In this document: one piece after another, positions 43,660 to 52,020 of the stretch
How the letters are laid out: every line of letters starts with the position of its first letter
Position numbering within the stretch: the first letter of the stretch is position 1
DNA from: Pseudooceanicola marinus
Lineage (GTDB): Bacteria; Pseudomonadota; Alphaproteobacteria; Rhodobacterales; Rhodobacteraceae
Assembly: GCF_020177265.1 (NCBI RefSeq)
Contig: NZ_JAIVMC010000009.1
Span: 62,001-126,000, forward strand
Direction: 5' to 3'
Length of the DNA stretch: 64,000 nucleotides
Position numbers and translations under genes: made by a program
Notes under the pieces: generated by a model
Databases searched by the model: none
The model's input: only the letters and a program-made list of their open reading frames with translations
What the model was told of the DNA's origin: nothing

Positions 43660-44076
43660 TTACCCTAGGTCCTTGCGCAAGATTTCAGCGTCTTTCATCT
43701 CTCCGTCCGGGGCGCGGTAATAGCGTGGCCGGCGTCCGGCGCGGACGAAGCCCGCGCCGAGGTACAGGGCGATGGCGGGGGCGTTGTCGGCGGCCACCTC
43801 GAGAAAGGCGATGGTGGCGCCGCGGGCGCGGGCGGTCTCCTCGAAGGCGGCAACGAGCGTGCGGCCCAGGCCCTGACGCCGATGCGCGGGATCGACGGCC
43901 AGCGTCAGGATCTCCGCCTCGTCCAGCGTGGTGCGGCCCAGCAGGAAGCCGCCCGGTTCCGCGACCAGGAAGCAGGCCGGATCGGCGATCAGCCGGTCCA
44001 GTTCCTGCGCGGTCCAGGGACGGGGGGTGGTGAAACAGGCGGCATGGATGCGGGCCAGCGTGGCGGTGTCGGTCAC
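43660..44076 (-). CDS. rimI: ribosomal-protein-alanine N-acetyltransferase RimI
   Basis: A 138-residue GNAT enzyme. ARIHAACFTTPRPWTAQEL is the RimI N-terminus; EILTLAVDPAHRRQGLGRTLVAAFEE is the acetyl-CoA site; FLEVAADNAPAIALYLGAGFVRAGRRPRYY is the RimI-type C-terminus. It acetylates the N-terminus of ribosomal protein S18. The GTG start at 44076 overlaps the tsaB stop as GTGA. The tsaB-rimI pair is conserved in many bacteria. Confidence 0.94.
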   Translation of the reverse strand: MTDTATLARIHAACFTTPRPWTAQELDRLIADPACFLVAEPGGFLLGRTTLDEAEILTLAVDPAHRRQGLGRTLVAAFEETARARGATIAFLEVAADNAPAIALYLGAGFVRAGRRPRYYRAPDGEMKDAEILRKDLG

Positions 44077-44717
44077 GGCACGATCCGGGGCGGCGCATCG
44101 CGGGGCGGCGCCGCATCGGCAGGGCGCAGGTAGAAGGGCGCCGGGGCAGGCAGGGCACGGGAGGCCGCATCGGCCAGCCGGGCGGCTGCGATCCGGGCAA
44201 TCGCCGGGGCAGGGTTGTCCGGCCCGGAGGTCGCACCGGGGGCGGCCCCCAGCAGGCCGGTGCCGGGCGGCATCAGCTCATCGGGCAGGGCGTCGGCGGG
44301 GCAGAGCTGCGGTGCGCCGGTCTCGCTGTCGGTGATCAGCTGGGCATAGACCTGTCCGCGAGGCGCGGGCAGGGTGGCCAGCACCGGGCGCGACGCGCCC
44401 TCGCTCAGCACCTCGAAGCCGGTGACGCCGATCACCGGCACGTCCAGCCCCAGGGCCAACCCGCGCGCCAGGGCGACAGAGATGCGGATGCCGGTGAAAT
44501 TGCCGGGGCCGACGCCCACGGCCAGCGCCGACAGATCGGCCCAGCCGTGCCGGGCTTCGGCCAGCAGCTCTTCCAGCAGCGGCACCAGCCGTTCGGCCTG
44601 GCCGCGGGTCATCTCCTCGCGCCGCTCCACCAGGATCCGGTCACCGCACAGCAAAGCGGCCGCGCAATGCGCGGCCGATGTGTCGAAGGACAGGATCAGC
44701 GGGCCGTCAGACGGCAA
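44073..44717 (-). CDS. tsaB: tRNA threonylcarbamoyladenosine synthesis protein TsaB
   Basis: A 214-residue ASKHA-fold protein that scaffolds TsaD and TsaE for t6A37 modification of ANN-decoding tRNAs. LILSFDTSAAHCAAALL at the start and VGVGPGNFTGIRISVALARGLAL (the TsaB signature) are clear. The start is a TTG at 44717, overlapping nfuA by 11 bases, with GAGG upstream; no ATG or GTG is available in the right region. The C-terminal region is Ala/Pro-rich. Confidence 0.95.
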   Translation of the reverse strand: MPSDGPLILSFDTSAAHCAAALLCGDRILVERREEMTRGQAERLVPLLEELLAEARHGWADLSALAVGVGPGNFTGIRISVALARGLALGLDVPVIGVTGFEVLSEGASRPVLATLPAPRGQVYAQLITDSETGAPQLCPADALPDELMPPGTGLLGAAPGATSGPDNPAPAIARIAAARLADAASRALPAPAPFYLRPADAAPPRDAPPRIVP

Positions 44718-45267
44718 CGGGCCGAACCTCGGTCACCTCGGGGATGTAATGCCGCAGCAGGTTCTCGATCCCCATCTTCAGGGTCAGGGTCGAGGAGGGG
44801 CAGCCGGCGCAGGCGCCCTGCATGTGCAGGTAGACGACGCCGCGTTCAAAGCCGTGGAAGGTGATGTCGCCACCATCCTGGGCCACGGCAGGACGCACGC
44901 GGGTGTCCAGCAGCTCCTTGATCTGGCCGACGATCTCGCCATCGGGGCCGTCATGCTCGGCATGGGCGGTGGCCTGGGCCGCGCCGCCCATCACGGGCTC
45001 GCCCGACTGGTAGTGTTCCATGATCGCGCCCAGCAGGGCGGGCTTCAGGTGGTCCCACTCCAGCCCGTCACGTTTGGTCACGGTGATGAAGTCGGTGCCG
45101 AAGAAGATGCCCGTCACGCCGTCGATCGAGAACAGGCGCCGCGCCAGCGGCGATTTCTCGGCCGTTTCGGCCGTGGGGAAGTCGGCGGTGCCGGCGTCCA
45201 GGACGGACTGGCCGGGCAGGAATTTCAGCGTCGCCGGGTTCGGCGTGGATTCGGTCTGGATGAACAT
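44707..45267 (-). CDS. NfuA/NifU-like iron-sulfur carrier
   Basis: A 186-residue protein with an Nfu_N domain (1-88: MFIQTESTPNPATLKFLPG) and a NifU C-terminal domain (about 110-182) bearing C153 and C156 in GACAGCPSSTLTLK, which ligate a bridging 4Fe-4S cluster. It delivers clusters to apo-proteins. First gene of nfuA-tsaB-rimI. A 17-base near-consensus Irr box lies 59 bases upstream, so iron-dependent control is likely. Confidence 0.95.
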   Translation of the reverse strand: MFIQTESTPNPATLKFLPGQSVLDAGTADFPTAETAEKSPLARRLFSIDGVTGIFFGTDFITVTKRDGLEWDHLKPALLGAIMEHYQSGEPVMGGAAQATAHAEHDGPDGEIVGQIKELLDTRVRPAVAQDGGDITFHGFERGVVYLHMQGACAGCPSSTLTLKMGIENLLRHYIPEVTEVRPVAV

Positions 45268-45325
45268 CGGCGGACCTTTCTCTGGTTGGCCCCCGATATG
45301 CGTCTTCGGGGCCGTTCTGTCAAGA

Positions 45326-45342
45326 ATTGGAACCGTTCTAAG
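45326..45342. promoter_or_regulatory. Irr box (iron control element) upstream of nfuA
   Basis: ATTGGAACCGTTCTAAG fits the alphaproteobacterial Irr consensus TTTRGAAYNRTTCYAAA at all but the first and last positions. The core GAAC-C-GTTC is a perfect dyad. Confidence 0.65.
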
Positions 45343-45414
45343 GTGGCGAGCCGCGATGTGCGGCTGTGCACGGGGTGCGGGCCCTTGGCCGGGCCCCGCG
45401 CGGCGCTGCCGGGT

Positions 45415-45870
45415 TCAGGTGATGGCCTCCAGCCGGTCCTTCGACAGGTCTTCGGGCACGATGGTGATGGGCACGGGCAGGGAACCGGCGTTGCGGCTCA
45501 TCTGGGTGACCAGGGGGCCGGGGCCGCCCTTGCCAGCGGAGGCGCCGAGCACCAGCACGCCGATCTCCTCGTCTTCGCGGATCTGGGCCAGGATCTGTTC
45601 ATAGGCCTCGCCCTCGCGCACGATCAGGTCTGGCTCGATCTTCTGGCGGTCGCGCATCCATTTGGCGAAGACGTTGAAATGCGCCTCGATCCGCTCGCGC
45701 GCCTCGGCCCGCATGATGTCGGCCACGCCCATCCAGTGATTGAATTCCTCCGGGGGGATGATCGACAGGATCGCGACACCGCCGCCCGAGTTGGCGGCAC
45801 GCATGGCGGCAAAGCGCATGGCGTTGAGGCATTCGCGGCTGTCGTCGAGGATGACCAGGAACTTGCGCAT
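45415..45870 (-). CDS. universal stress protein (UspA family)
   Basis: A 151-residue Usp-fold protein: MRKFLVILDDSRECLNAMRFAAMRA at the start, VAILSIIPPEEFNHW, and a C-terminal GVLVLGASAGKGGPGPLVTQMSRNAGSLPVPITIVP, the loosened G-2x-G-9x-G(S) nucleotide loop. AAGGGGAAACTC precedes the ATG at 45870. It is divergent from rnpB. Role in stress tolerance inferred from the family only. Confidence 0.92.
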   Translation of the reverse strand: MRKFLVILDDSRECLNAMRFAAMRAANSGGGVAILSIIPPEEFNHWMGVADIMRAEARERIEAHFNVFAKWMRDRQKIEPDLIVREGEAYEQILAQIREDEEIGVLVLGASAGKGGPGPLVTQMSRNAGSLPVPITIVPEDLSKDRLEAIT

Positions 45871-45943
45871 GAGTTTCCCCTTTTCCGACCGGATCATGAC
45901 GCATGGAGGGGGCGGGGGCAATGGCCGCCTGTTGCCGGGGTGA

Positions 45944-45972
45944 TTGACCGCGCCGGGGCCGCCCGCTAAGGG
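45944..45972 (+). promoter_or_regulatory. promoter of rnpB
   Basis: TTGACC (45944-45949), 17-base spacer, TAAGGG (45967-45972); the predicted start near 45979 coincides with the first base of the P1 stem. Confidence 0.6.
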
Positions 45973-45978
45973 CAGGGC

Positions 45979-46390
<412 letters not shown>

Positions 46391-46587
46391 TATCCGCCCA
46401 TAGCTCGCGCAGATCCGCCGATCGTCCCGTTCCGGGGCTATCGGAGGGAACCCGCCCGGCCGCTGCATTGCAGCGCGCTGAAACCCGCCAGTGGGCGGGA
46501 GGCACCGCGGGAACGCCGGGGCCAGCGCCACGTTGGACTGGCAGAGATCCCCGCACCCTGCGTGGATGAGCTTGAGGAGGAGAACTC

Positions 46588-47277
46588 ATGACCTCTCTGA
46601 TGCGTAGTACCAGCCGTGCAACCCTTGTCGCCCTCGCCCTGGCCGCCCCCGTCGTGGCGCCGGTGACGGCCATCGCCCAGACCAGCGACCAGAGCGTCGA
46701 GCAACCCGCCGAAGACCCGGCAGTGCCCGAGCAAATGCCCGCGGCCGAAGAGGGCGAGCCGGCCCTGATGCCCGAAAGCGAGGCCGCCGAGGGTGGCGAC
46801 ATGGCCGCAGATCCGATGGCCGAAGACCCGATGGAAGGCGAGGCGATGGAGGGCGAGGCCAGCGACATGGCCGAGGCCGAGGAGCCCGCCAAGCCGGTCG
46901 AGGGCCAGATCACCATGCAGGACCAGGACACCATCCTGGCCGATGACCTGCTGGGCGCCGCCGTCTACAATGGCGCCGACGAGAAGGTCGGCGACATCAA
47001 CGACCTGATCATCTCCCTCGGCGGTGAGGTCGAGGGCGTCGTGATCGGCGTCGGCGGCTTCCTGGGGATGGGCGAAAAGGACGTGGCCGTGGAAATGGCC
47101 AGCCTGGACGTGGTGCGCGATGATGCCGGCGCCCCGCGCCTGGTGACCAGCGCCACCAAGGCCGACCTGGAATCGGCGCCCGAGTTCGTCACCGCCGATG
47201 AGCAGGCCCGCGAGGCCGAGGCCCTCCGGATGGAGGAGGAAACGACCACCGGCGGCAGCGAAGCGCCCCTCGAGTGA
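46588..47277 (+). CDS. exported PRC-barrel domain protein
   Basis: A 229-residue protein: signal peptide to about residue 30 (TAIAQ), an acidic low-complexity linker rich in Glu, Ala and Met (about 35-100, with repeated MAEDP/MEGEA-type units), a PRC-barrel domain (about 112-180: DDLLGAAVYNGADEKVGDINDLIISLGGEVEGVVIGVGGFLG), and an acidic tail. GAGGAGG precedes the ATG. The same domain occurs in RimM and photosynthetic reaction centre H subunits; here the role is unknown. A UUCG terminator follows. Confidence 0.88.
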   Translation: MTSLMRSTSRATLVALALAAPVVAPVTAIAQTSDQSVEQPAEDPAVPEQMPAAEEGEPALMPESEAAEGGDMAADPMAEDPMEGEAMEGEASDMAEAEEPAKPVEGQITMQDQDTILADDLLGAAVYNGADEKVGDINDLIISLGGEVEGVVIGVGGFLGMGEKDVAVEMASLDVVRDDAGAPRLVTSATKADLESAPEFVTADEQAREAEALRMEEETTTGGSEAPLE

Positions 47278-47312
47278 TCGGGTTTCGACCCATTCCGTCC
47301 CTGGTCGGGGCG

Positions 47313-47338
47313 AAAGGGGGCCTTCGGGCCCCCTTTTT
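47313..47338 (+). terminator. UUCG-loop rho-independent terminator
   Basis: AAAGGGGGCC (47313-47322), TTCG loop, GGCCCCCTTT (47327-47336), then TT. Ends the PRC-barrel transcript. Confidence 0.92.
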
Positions 47339-47393
47339 CGTGCCATGCCGGTCCACAAAATCGACGATTTCCGCTTTTTCCCCAGATCCCCGG

Positions 47394-47421
47394 TTGACTC
47401 GTGACCGAGTCCCGGTAAAAG
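47394..47421 (+). promoter_or_regulatory. promoter of rpmG
   Basis: TTGACT (47394-47399), 16-base spacer, TAAAAG (47416-47421), about 55 bases before the rpmG start codon. Confidence 0.5.
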
Positions 47422-47479
47422 GCGGGCTTCAAGAGATTTCGCGGGCGGCCCGGAGTGCGCCTGCTGTAGGAGAAGCACA

Positions 47480-47647
47480 ATGGCGAAGCCGACGACCATC
47501 AAGATCCGTCTGAACTCGACCGCGGGCACGGGCCATTTCTACGTGACCAAGAAAAACGCGCGTACCATGACCGAAAAGATGACCGTACGAAAGTACGATC
47601 CGGTGGTGCGGAAGCATGTCGAGTACAAGGAAGGCAAGATCAAGTAA
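47480..47647 (+). CDS. rpmG: 50S ribosomal protein bL33
   Basis: A 55-residue ribosomal protein of the large subunit near the E site: [34 protein letters not shown], then a basic C-terminus ending EGKIK. The zinc CxxC pairs are absent, so this is the zinc-independent form usual in proteobacteria. TAGGAG lies upstream of ATG 47480. It has its own promoter and a strong terminator. Confidence 0.97.
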   Translation: MAKPTTIKIRLNSTAGTGHFYVTKKNARTMTEKMTVRKYDPVVRKHVEYKEGKIK

Positions 47648-47670
47648 GATCTGAACACCTTGAAGACCAT

Positions 47671-47705
47671 GCAAAGCCGCGCCGCAGAGCGCGGCTTTTT
47701 GCTTT
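47671..47705 (+). terminator. rho-independent terminator of rpmG
   Basis: AAAGCCGCGC (47673-47682) pairs with GCGCGGCTTT (47689-47698), then TT, G, C and TTTT. Confidence 0.92.
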
Positions 47706-47779
47706 TGGGCCGCGCCCTGTCTCCCCCCCTCCCCGACAGACCCCGGTGACCGCCGGGGTGAGAGACAAGGACCGCCCCG

Positions 47780-48490
47780 ATGCCCCTTTCTTCCGGCGAA
47801 GATACGCCCCCCGACCATTCCGACGATCCCTTGCATGAGGGCGAACTGGCCGAACTGCTGACCGCACGCGCCGCCCCTGCGGCCGCCGCACGGCCCGCCC
47901 TGCGCCCGAGCCTCGACACCGATCCGGGCGCCCTGGGGGCGGTCATGCCTGCCGCCCCGCGCAAGCTGGCGCCGGTGATCCTGCCGGACGACCTGATGAT
48001 GCGTCCCGGACTGCCCGCAGACACCGAGGCGCTGAACCGGATGCTGGCGCGGTCCTACCGGGCGCTGCTGGCCCCCGATTACCCGGCCGAGCTGCTGCGC
48101 GAGGCGCTGCCCTTCGTGAAGCGGCCGCGCCCCGGCCTGCTGACCTGCGGCACCTATTTCCTGGCGCTGGATCCGGCGGATGACCGGGTGCTGGCGGCGG
48201 GTGGCTGGACTGATACCTCGCCCTGGGGCGCGGCGGGTCGGCCCGGTGAGGGGCATGTGCGCCATGTCGCCACCGATCCCGATGTCGCCCGCCAGGGGCT
48301 GGGACGGCAGATCATGGGGCAGGTCATCCGCTCTGCGACCGCCGCGGGGGTGGAACTGCTGCATTGCCAGGCCACGCTGACCGCCGTGCCCTTCTACGAA
48401 AGCTTGGGCTTCGAGGCGCGCGGCCAGATCGACCTGCGGCTGCCCAACGGGCTGTTGTTCCCGGCGGTGCAGATGCGCTGGCAGGCCTGA
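47780..48490 (+). CDS. GNAT family N-acetyltransferase with N-terminal extension
   Basis: A 236-residue protein. The GNAT fold occupies about 72-236 (MMRPGLPADTEALNRMLARSY, VRHVATDPDVARQGLGRQIMGQVIRSA, HCQATLTAVPFYESLGF). The first 70 residues are a polar Ala/Pro/Asp-rich extension of unknown purpose. AAGG precedes ATG 47780. An internal start at the MMRPG methionines (near 47994) would give a normal-length GNAT and cannot be excluded. Substrate unknown. Confidence 0.82.
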   Translation: MPLSSGEDTPPDHSDDPLHEGELAELLTARAAPAAAARPALRPSLDTDPGALGAVMPAAPRKLAPVILPDDLMMRPGLPADTEALNRMLARSYRALLAPDYPAELLREALPFVKRPRPGLLTCGTYFLALDPADDRVLAAGGWTDTSPWGAAGRPGEGHVRHVATDPDVARQGLGRQIMGQVIRSATAAGVELLHCQATLTAVPFYESLGFEARGQIDLRLPNGLLFPAVQMRWQA

Positions 48491-48530
48491 GCCGCGTCGC
48501 GGGGCACTCGTGCCGAGATGCGGGCAAAGA

Positions 48531-48560
48531 AAAAGGCCGGTCCCTGGGGACCGGCCTTCG
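48531..48560. terminator. bidirectional terminator between GNAT and BI-1 genes
   Basis: AAGGCCGGTCC (48533-48543) pairs with GGACCGGCCTT (48548-48558) around CTGG. On the minus strand it runs into TTTCTTT; on the plus strand into CGTCGTTTTC. Confidence 0.88.
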
Positions 48561-48583
48561 TCGTTTTCAGAACCTTGTGCAGA

Positions 48584-49321
48584 TCACTCGCGGTTGCCGA
48601 GGAACTGCAGCAGGAACATGAACAGGTTGATGAAGTCCAGGTAGAGCTGCAGGGCGCCCATGATCGCGGACTTGCCCAGCCATTCTTGGTCCATCGAATG
48701 GGCGTGCTGCAGGTAGGTGGTCTTGATGTTCTGCGTGTCGTAGGCGGTCAGGCCCGCGAAGATCAGGACACCGATCGCGGAAATCGCGAAGTGCAGAGCG
48801 GGGGAGCCCAGGAAGATGTTGATGATCGAGGCCACGACCAGGCCGATCACACCCATCATCAGGAAGGCGCCCCAGCCGGAGATGTCACGCTTCGTCGTGT
48901 AGCCGTAGAGGGACAGGCCGGCGAAGGCGATCGACGTCACCAGGAAGACCTGGGCGATCGAGATGCCGGTGAAGGCGACGAAGATCCAGGACAGGGACAG
49001 GCCCATCACGGCGGAGAAGACGTAGAAGAACGTCTGCGCGCCGGCAGCCGACAGGCGGTTGATCATGGCGCCGAAGCCGAAGACCATCAGCAGCGGAGCG
49101 AACATGATGATCCAGCCCAGGATGTTGGGCTGCAGCGTCTGCGGGTCGCGGAAGATGCTGAGCAACTCGGGCGAGGAGCCGACGGCCCAGGCCACGAGGA
49201 AGGTCAGCAGGGTGCCCACGGACATGGTGCCGTAGACTTTGTTCATGTGGGCGCGCAGCCCTTCGTCGATGGCGGCGGACCGGCTACCTGCCGTTGCCTG
49301 CATCGTTCTGTAGTCAGCCAT
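48584..49321 (-). CDS. Bax inhibitor-1/YccA family membrane protein
   Basis: A 245-residue protein with seven hydrophobic segments. FAGLTAYDTQNIKTTYLQ and GALQLYLDFINLFMFLLQFLGNRE are the BI-1 C-terminal signatures, with the aspartates that gate a calcium leak in homologues. GGAGG precedes ATG 49321. Usual roles are protease modulation (YccA with FtsH) or ion leak; the role here is not known. Followed by a strong terminator. Confidence 0.94.
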   Translation of the reverse strand: MADYRTMQATAGSRSAAIDEGLRAHMNKVYGTMSVGTLLTFLVAWAVGSSPELLSIFRDPQTLQPNILGWIIMFAPLLMVFGFGAMINRLSAAGAQTFFYVFSAVMGLSLSWIFVAFTGISIAQVFLVTSIAFAGLSLYGYTTKRDISGWGAFLMMGVIGLVVASIINIFLGSPALHFAISAIGVLIFAGLTAYDTQNIKTTYLQHAHSMDQEWLGKSAIMGALQLYLDFINLFMFLLQFLGNRE

Positions 49322-49703
49322 TCTTGCCTCCGATCAAACAGCAAAGCCCATGGGGGCGGATGTTGTGACCAATATCGGGAAGGTTGCCCCTGTTTTCAAG
49401 ATTTTCAGCTCGCAAATCGCGCCGGTGAGGCCCTGTTTTGCCGGGGTTTGAGCGCCCTCGTGCCCTGCCGGGGTGCCGGGGGCCTTGAACATAAGGCTGT
49501 GCGGCCTAAGAGGGGTTTGAAAAATCAGAAGAAAAAACCCGCAGGCCGAGGTCTCCCATCGGGGAAACCGGGCGCTGCGGGTCAGTCACGGACCGTCGGG
49601 AACGGTCACGGGGAGATAGGGGCCGCGCCGCCCGCAGGGGCAGGACGGGCGCGGCAGGGCGGTGCGGGCACTGGGGGCTGTGCCCGACACCGCCGGGATG
49701 GGA
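49322..49703. other. gap between BI-1 start and DUF1127 stop; possible 3' UTR RNA
   Basis: No gene is supported in these 382 bases. The half near DUF1127 holds a hairpin (49591-49607) and a T-tailed stem (49532-49582, minus strand), described separately. The half near BI-1 (49322-49450) is AT-richer and probably holds its promoter. Confidence 0.45.
49532..49607 (-). terminator. structured 3' end downstream of DUF1127
   Basis: On the minus strand a hairpin GACCGT/ACGGTC (49591-49596 with 49602-49607) is followed by ACCCGCAG (from 49582) pairing with CTGCGGGT (to 49537) and then six T. The inner loop of about 30 bases could fold further. Confidence 0.55.
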
Positions 49704-49919
49704 TCAGAACGGGCGCACCGGGGTGTCCCAGATCGGGCGCGTGGATTCGAGGCGCGCCTGGTCGGGGGTGACGCCGATGTCCTTCAGCAGGGCCGCGTCG
49801 AGATTGCGCAGGGCTCGGCGTTCGCGGTGAACGCCCAGCATGGTCATCAGGCGGGTGAAAGGCGCGCGGGACGCGCGCGGGGTGCAGGCGACGTCGGACG
49901 TCAGGCTTTGGGTGCTCAT
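49704..49919 (-). CDS. DUF1127 domain small protein
   Basis: A 71-residue basic protein. The DUF1127 motif is near the C-terminus: RRALRNLDAALLKDIGVTPDQARLESTRPIW (about 34-64), with the LxDIG core. In Rhodobacter and Agrobacterium such small Arg-rich proteins affect RNA turnover and stress responses, and one is cotranscribed with small RNAs. Start ATG 49919. Divergent from a LysR gene. The 3' region contains a structured, T-terminated segment. Confidence 0.9.
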   Translation of the reverse strand: MSTQSLTSDVACTPRASRAPFTRLMTMLGVHRERRALRNLDAALLKDIGVTPDQARLESTRPIWDTPVRPF

Positions 49920-49993
49920 CGGTCTTACCTTTCCAAAATTGATGAGTGAACGAGGACTTCATGATTTCTGTTGATGTATATGCGCCTTTATGA

Positions 49994-50003
49994 TCAATAT
50001 TGA
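49994..50003. promoter_or_regulatory. palindrome in the DUF1127/LysR divergent promoter
   Basis: TCAATATTGA is a perfect 10-bp palindrome in an AT-rich divergent region (49930-50015), a plausible site for the LysR regulator. Confidence 0.35.
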
Positions 50004-50045
50004 AAATGAATGTTTCTGACGGATCACATCACGAGGGGTGATGAA

Positions 50046-51008
50046 ATGCGAAATCTCGACATGACCTCGCTGCGCAGCTTTGTCGCGGTGGCGGACCACG
50101 GTGGCGTGACCAAGGCGGCCGGCATCCTGAACTTCACCCAGAGCGCGGTGTCGATGCAGTTGAAACGGCTGGAGGAAATGCTGGGCATTGCCCTTCTGGA
50201 CCGGTCCAACCGGCGCATCGCGCTGACGCCGGCGGGCGAACAGCTGCTGGGCTATGCGCGGCGCATCATCGACATGAATGATGAGGCGCTGACCCGCCTG
50301 ACCTGCAAGAGCTACGAGGGCGAGATGGTGCTGGGCGTGCCCCATGACATCGTCTACCCGGTGGTGCCGACGGTGCTGCAGCAGTTCGCGCAGGAGTTCC
50401 CGCGCATGAAGGTGCAGCTCGTCTCGGCCTATACCCGCAGCCTGAAGGAAAGCTTCGACCGGGGCGAGACGGATATCATCCTGACGACGGAGGCGGAGCC
50501 CGACAATCGCGGCGAGATCCTGGATGAACGGCCCCTGGCCTGGATCGGCGCCCCGGGCGGCCAGGCCTGGCGGCAGCGGCCGCTGCGCTTTGCCTCGGGG
50601 CGAAATTGCCTGTTCCGGCCGCTGGTGATCCGCACCATGGAAGAGAACAGCGTCGACTGGGAAAACGCCGTTGATACCTCCAGTGACCGCACGGTCGAGG
50701 CGACGGTCAGCGCCGACCTGGCCGTTTCGGCGATGATCGCCGGGACCGAGCCGCCGCAGCTGGCCGTGGTGGATCATGGCGGGGACCTGCCCGAACTGGG
50801 CACGCAGAAGATCTGCATGTACCGCCAGGATCGTGGCGCAGGCGAGGTGATGGAGCGCATGGCGGAGATGCTGCGCCTGGGCTTCAGCTGCAGTTCGGGC
50901 GGCTACAAGTCCGCCGCGCAGCGTGAGGCGGAACATGGCGGCGGCAGCGGCCTGGGCCGCTACGTCTGGCAGCAGGAGCTGAGCCGGGCCCGTCGCGCCT
51001 CGGTCTGA
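50046..51008 (+). CDS. LysR family transcriptional regulator
   Basis: A 320-residue regulator. HTH in residues 1-65 (LDMTSLRSFVAVADHGGVTKAAGILNFTQSAVSMQLKRLEEMLGIALLDRSNRRIALT), effector domain about 90-295. GAGGGG precedes ATG 50046; an earlier in-frame ATG at 50010 lacks a site. The C-terminus is extended by a Gly/Arg-rich stretch. Divergent from DUF1127, which may be a target. Effector unknown. Confidence 0.93.
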   Translation: MRNLDMTSLRSFVAVADHGGVTKAAGILNFTQSAVSMQLKRLEEMLGIALLDRSNRRIALTPAGEQLLGYARRIIDMNDEALTRLTCKSYEGEMVLGVPHDIVYPVVPTVLQQFAQEFPRMKVQLVSAYTRSLKESFDRGETDIILTTEAEPDNRGEILDERPLAWIGAPGGQAWRQRPLRFASGRNCLFRPLVIRTMEENSVDWENAVDTSSDRTVEATVSADLAVSAMIAGTEPPQLAVVDHGGDLPELGTQKICMYRQDRGAGEVMERMAEMLRLGFSCSSGGYKSAAQREAEHGGGSGLGRYVWQQELSRARRASV

Positions 51009-51019
51009 TGGCGCTTTCG

Positions 51020-51052
51020 CGGCAGGGAGGCCCGTGAAGGGCACCCCTGCCG
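51020..51052. terminator. bidirectional hairpin between convergent lysR and oxidoreductase genes
   Basis: CGGCAGGG (51020-51027) pairs with CCCTGCCG (51045-51052), then an internal loop, then GCCC/GGGC around GTGAA. Confidence 0.65.
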
Positions 51053-51063
51053 CCCGTCCTGGC

Positions 51064-52020
51064 TCAGGGCTGGATAATGACCTTGCCCGAGGCGGCGCGG
51101 TCGCGCAGCAGGTACAGCCCCTCCATCGCCTGTTCTAGCGGTAGGCGGTGGCTGATGTGGGGGTGGATGCGGCCCTGGGCATGCCAGTCCAGCAGCGTGG
51201 CCAGCGACCGGGTCAGCACCTCGGGGCGGAATTTGAAATAGGCGCCCCAGTAGAACCCGATCAGGTCGATGTTCTTCACCAGCATGTGGTTGGGCTTGAT
51301 CGCGGGCGTGCTGCCCGAAGCGAAGCCGATCAGCAGATAGCGCGCCTCCGGGTTGCAGGCGCGGAACGCCGCCTCGCCCAGGGCGCCGCCCACTGGGTCA
51401 TAGACCACGTCAGCCCCGCCAAGCGCCTTCACCTCGGCGCGCAGGTCGGCCGTTTCGCTGTCCAGGTAGATGTCGGCGCCGGCATTGCGCGCGATATCCT
51501 CCTTCTCGGCGCCGCGCGCCACGGCGATGACCCGGGCACCCATCAACTTGCCGAGTTCCACCGCCGTCAGGCCGACCCCGCCGGTGGCGCCCAGCACCAG
51601 AAGCGTCTCGCCGGGACGTAGACGCGCGCGGTGGTCGAGGGCCAGGTGGGAGGTGCCGTAGGCGATTTGCAGGGCGGCCGCCGAATCGTACCCCATCCCC
51701 TCGGGCAGGGTTACGGCGCGATCTGCCGATACGATGGCGTAATCGGCGAGACCTCCCTGCCCGGGGAAGGCCGCGACTCGCGTGCCGGTTGCAACCTCAA
51801 CACCGTCGCCAACGGCGTGGACGAGGCCCGAAATTTCCATGCCGAGCGTAAATGGGTGAGTCGGCGTTTCCTGGTATTGGCCCCGGATCATGAGTAAATC
51901 GGCGAAGTTCAAACCGCAGGCGCGGACCTCCACCAGCATTTCCCCCGGGCCAGGTCGGTCTGCGTCCAAATGTTCCAACTGGGGTTGACTGTCTGCCCCC
52001 CGACACCGCCACGCGCGCAT
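51064..52020 (-). CDS. NADPH:quinone oxidoreductase family protein (zinc-free MDR)
   Basis: A 318-residue medium-chain dehydrogenase/reductase. CGLNFADLLMIRGQYQ and PFTLGMEISGLVHAVG form the N-terminal catalytic domain; LVLGATGGVGLTAVELGKLMGARVIAVARG is the NADPH Rossmann motif (about 140-170). Zinc ligands of alcohol dehydrogenases are absent, as in QOR. AGGAGAGG precedes the ATG at 52020. Reduces quinones or conjugated enones; native substrate unknown. Convergent with the LysR gene. Confidence 0.93.
   Translation of the reverse strand: MRAWRCRGADSQPQLEHLDADRPGPGEMLVEVRACGLNFADLLMIRGQYQETPTHPFTLGMEISGLVHAVGDGVEVATGTRVAAFPGQGGLADYAIVSADRAVTLPEGMGYDSAAALQIAYGTSHLALDHRARLRPGETLLVLGATGGVGLTAVELGKLMGARVIAVARGAEKEDIARNAGADIYLDSETADLRAEVKALGGADVVYDPVGGALGEAAFRACNPEARYLLIGFASGSTPAIKPNHMLVKNIDLIGFYWGAYFKFRPEVLTRSLATLLDWHAQGRIHPHISHRLPLEQAMEGLYLLRDRAASGKVIIQP

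Noticed and set aside
46700-46900. Repeat array within the PRC-barrel gene
   Set aside because: The Met/Glu/Ala-rich repeats are irregular low-complexity protein sequence, not a DNA repeat or CRISPR.
49532-49703. Cuckoo-type anti-Shine-Dalgarno small RNAs next to DUF1127
   Set aside because: No CCUCCUCCC loops are present, so identity with that family is not supported; only a generic 3' UTR RNA is proposed.
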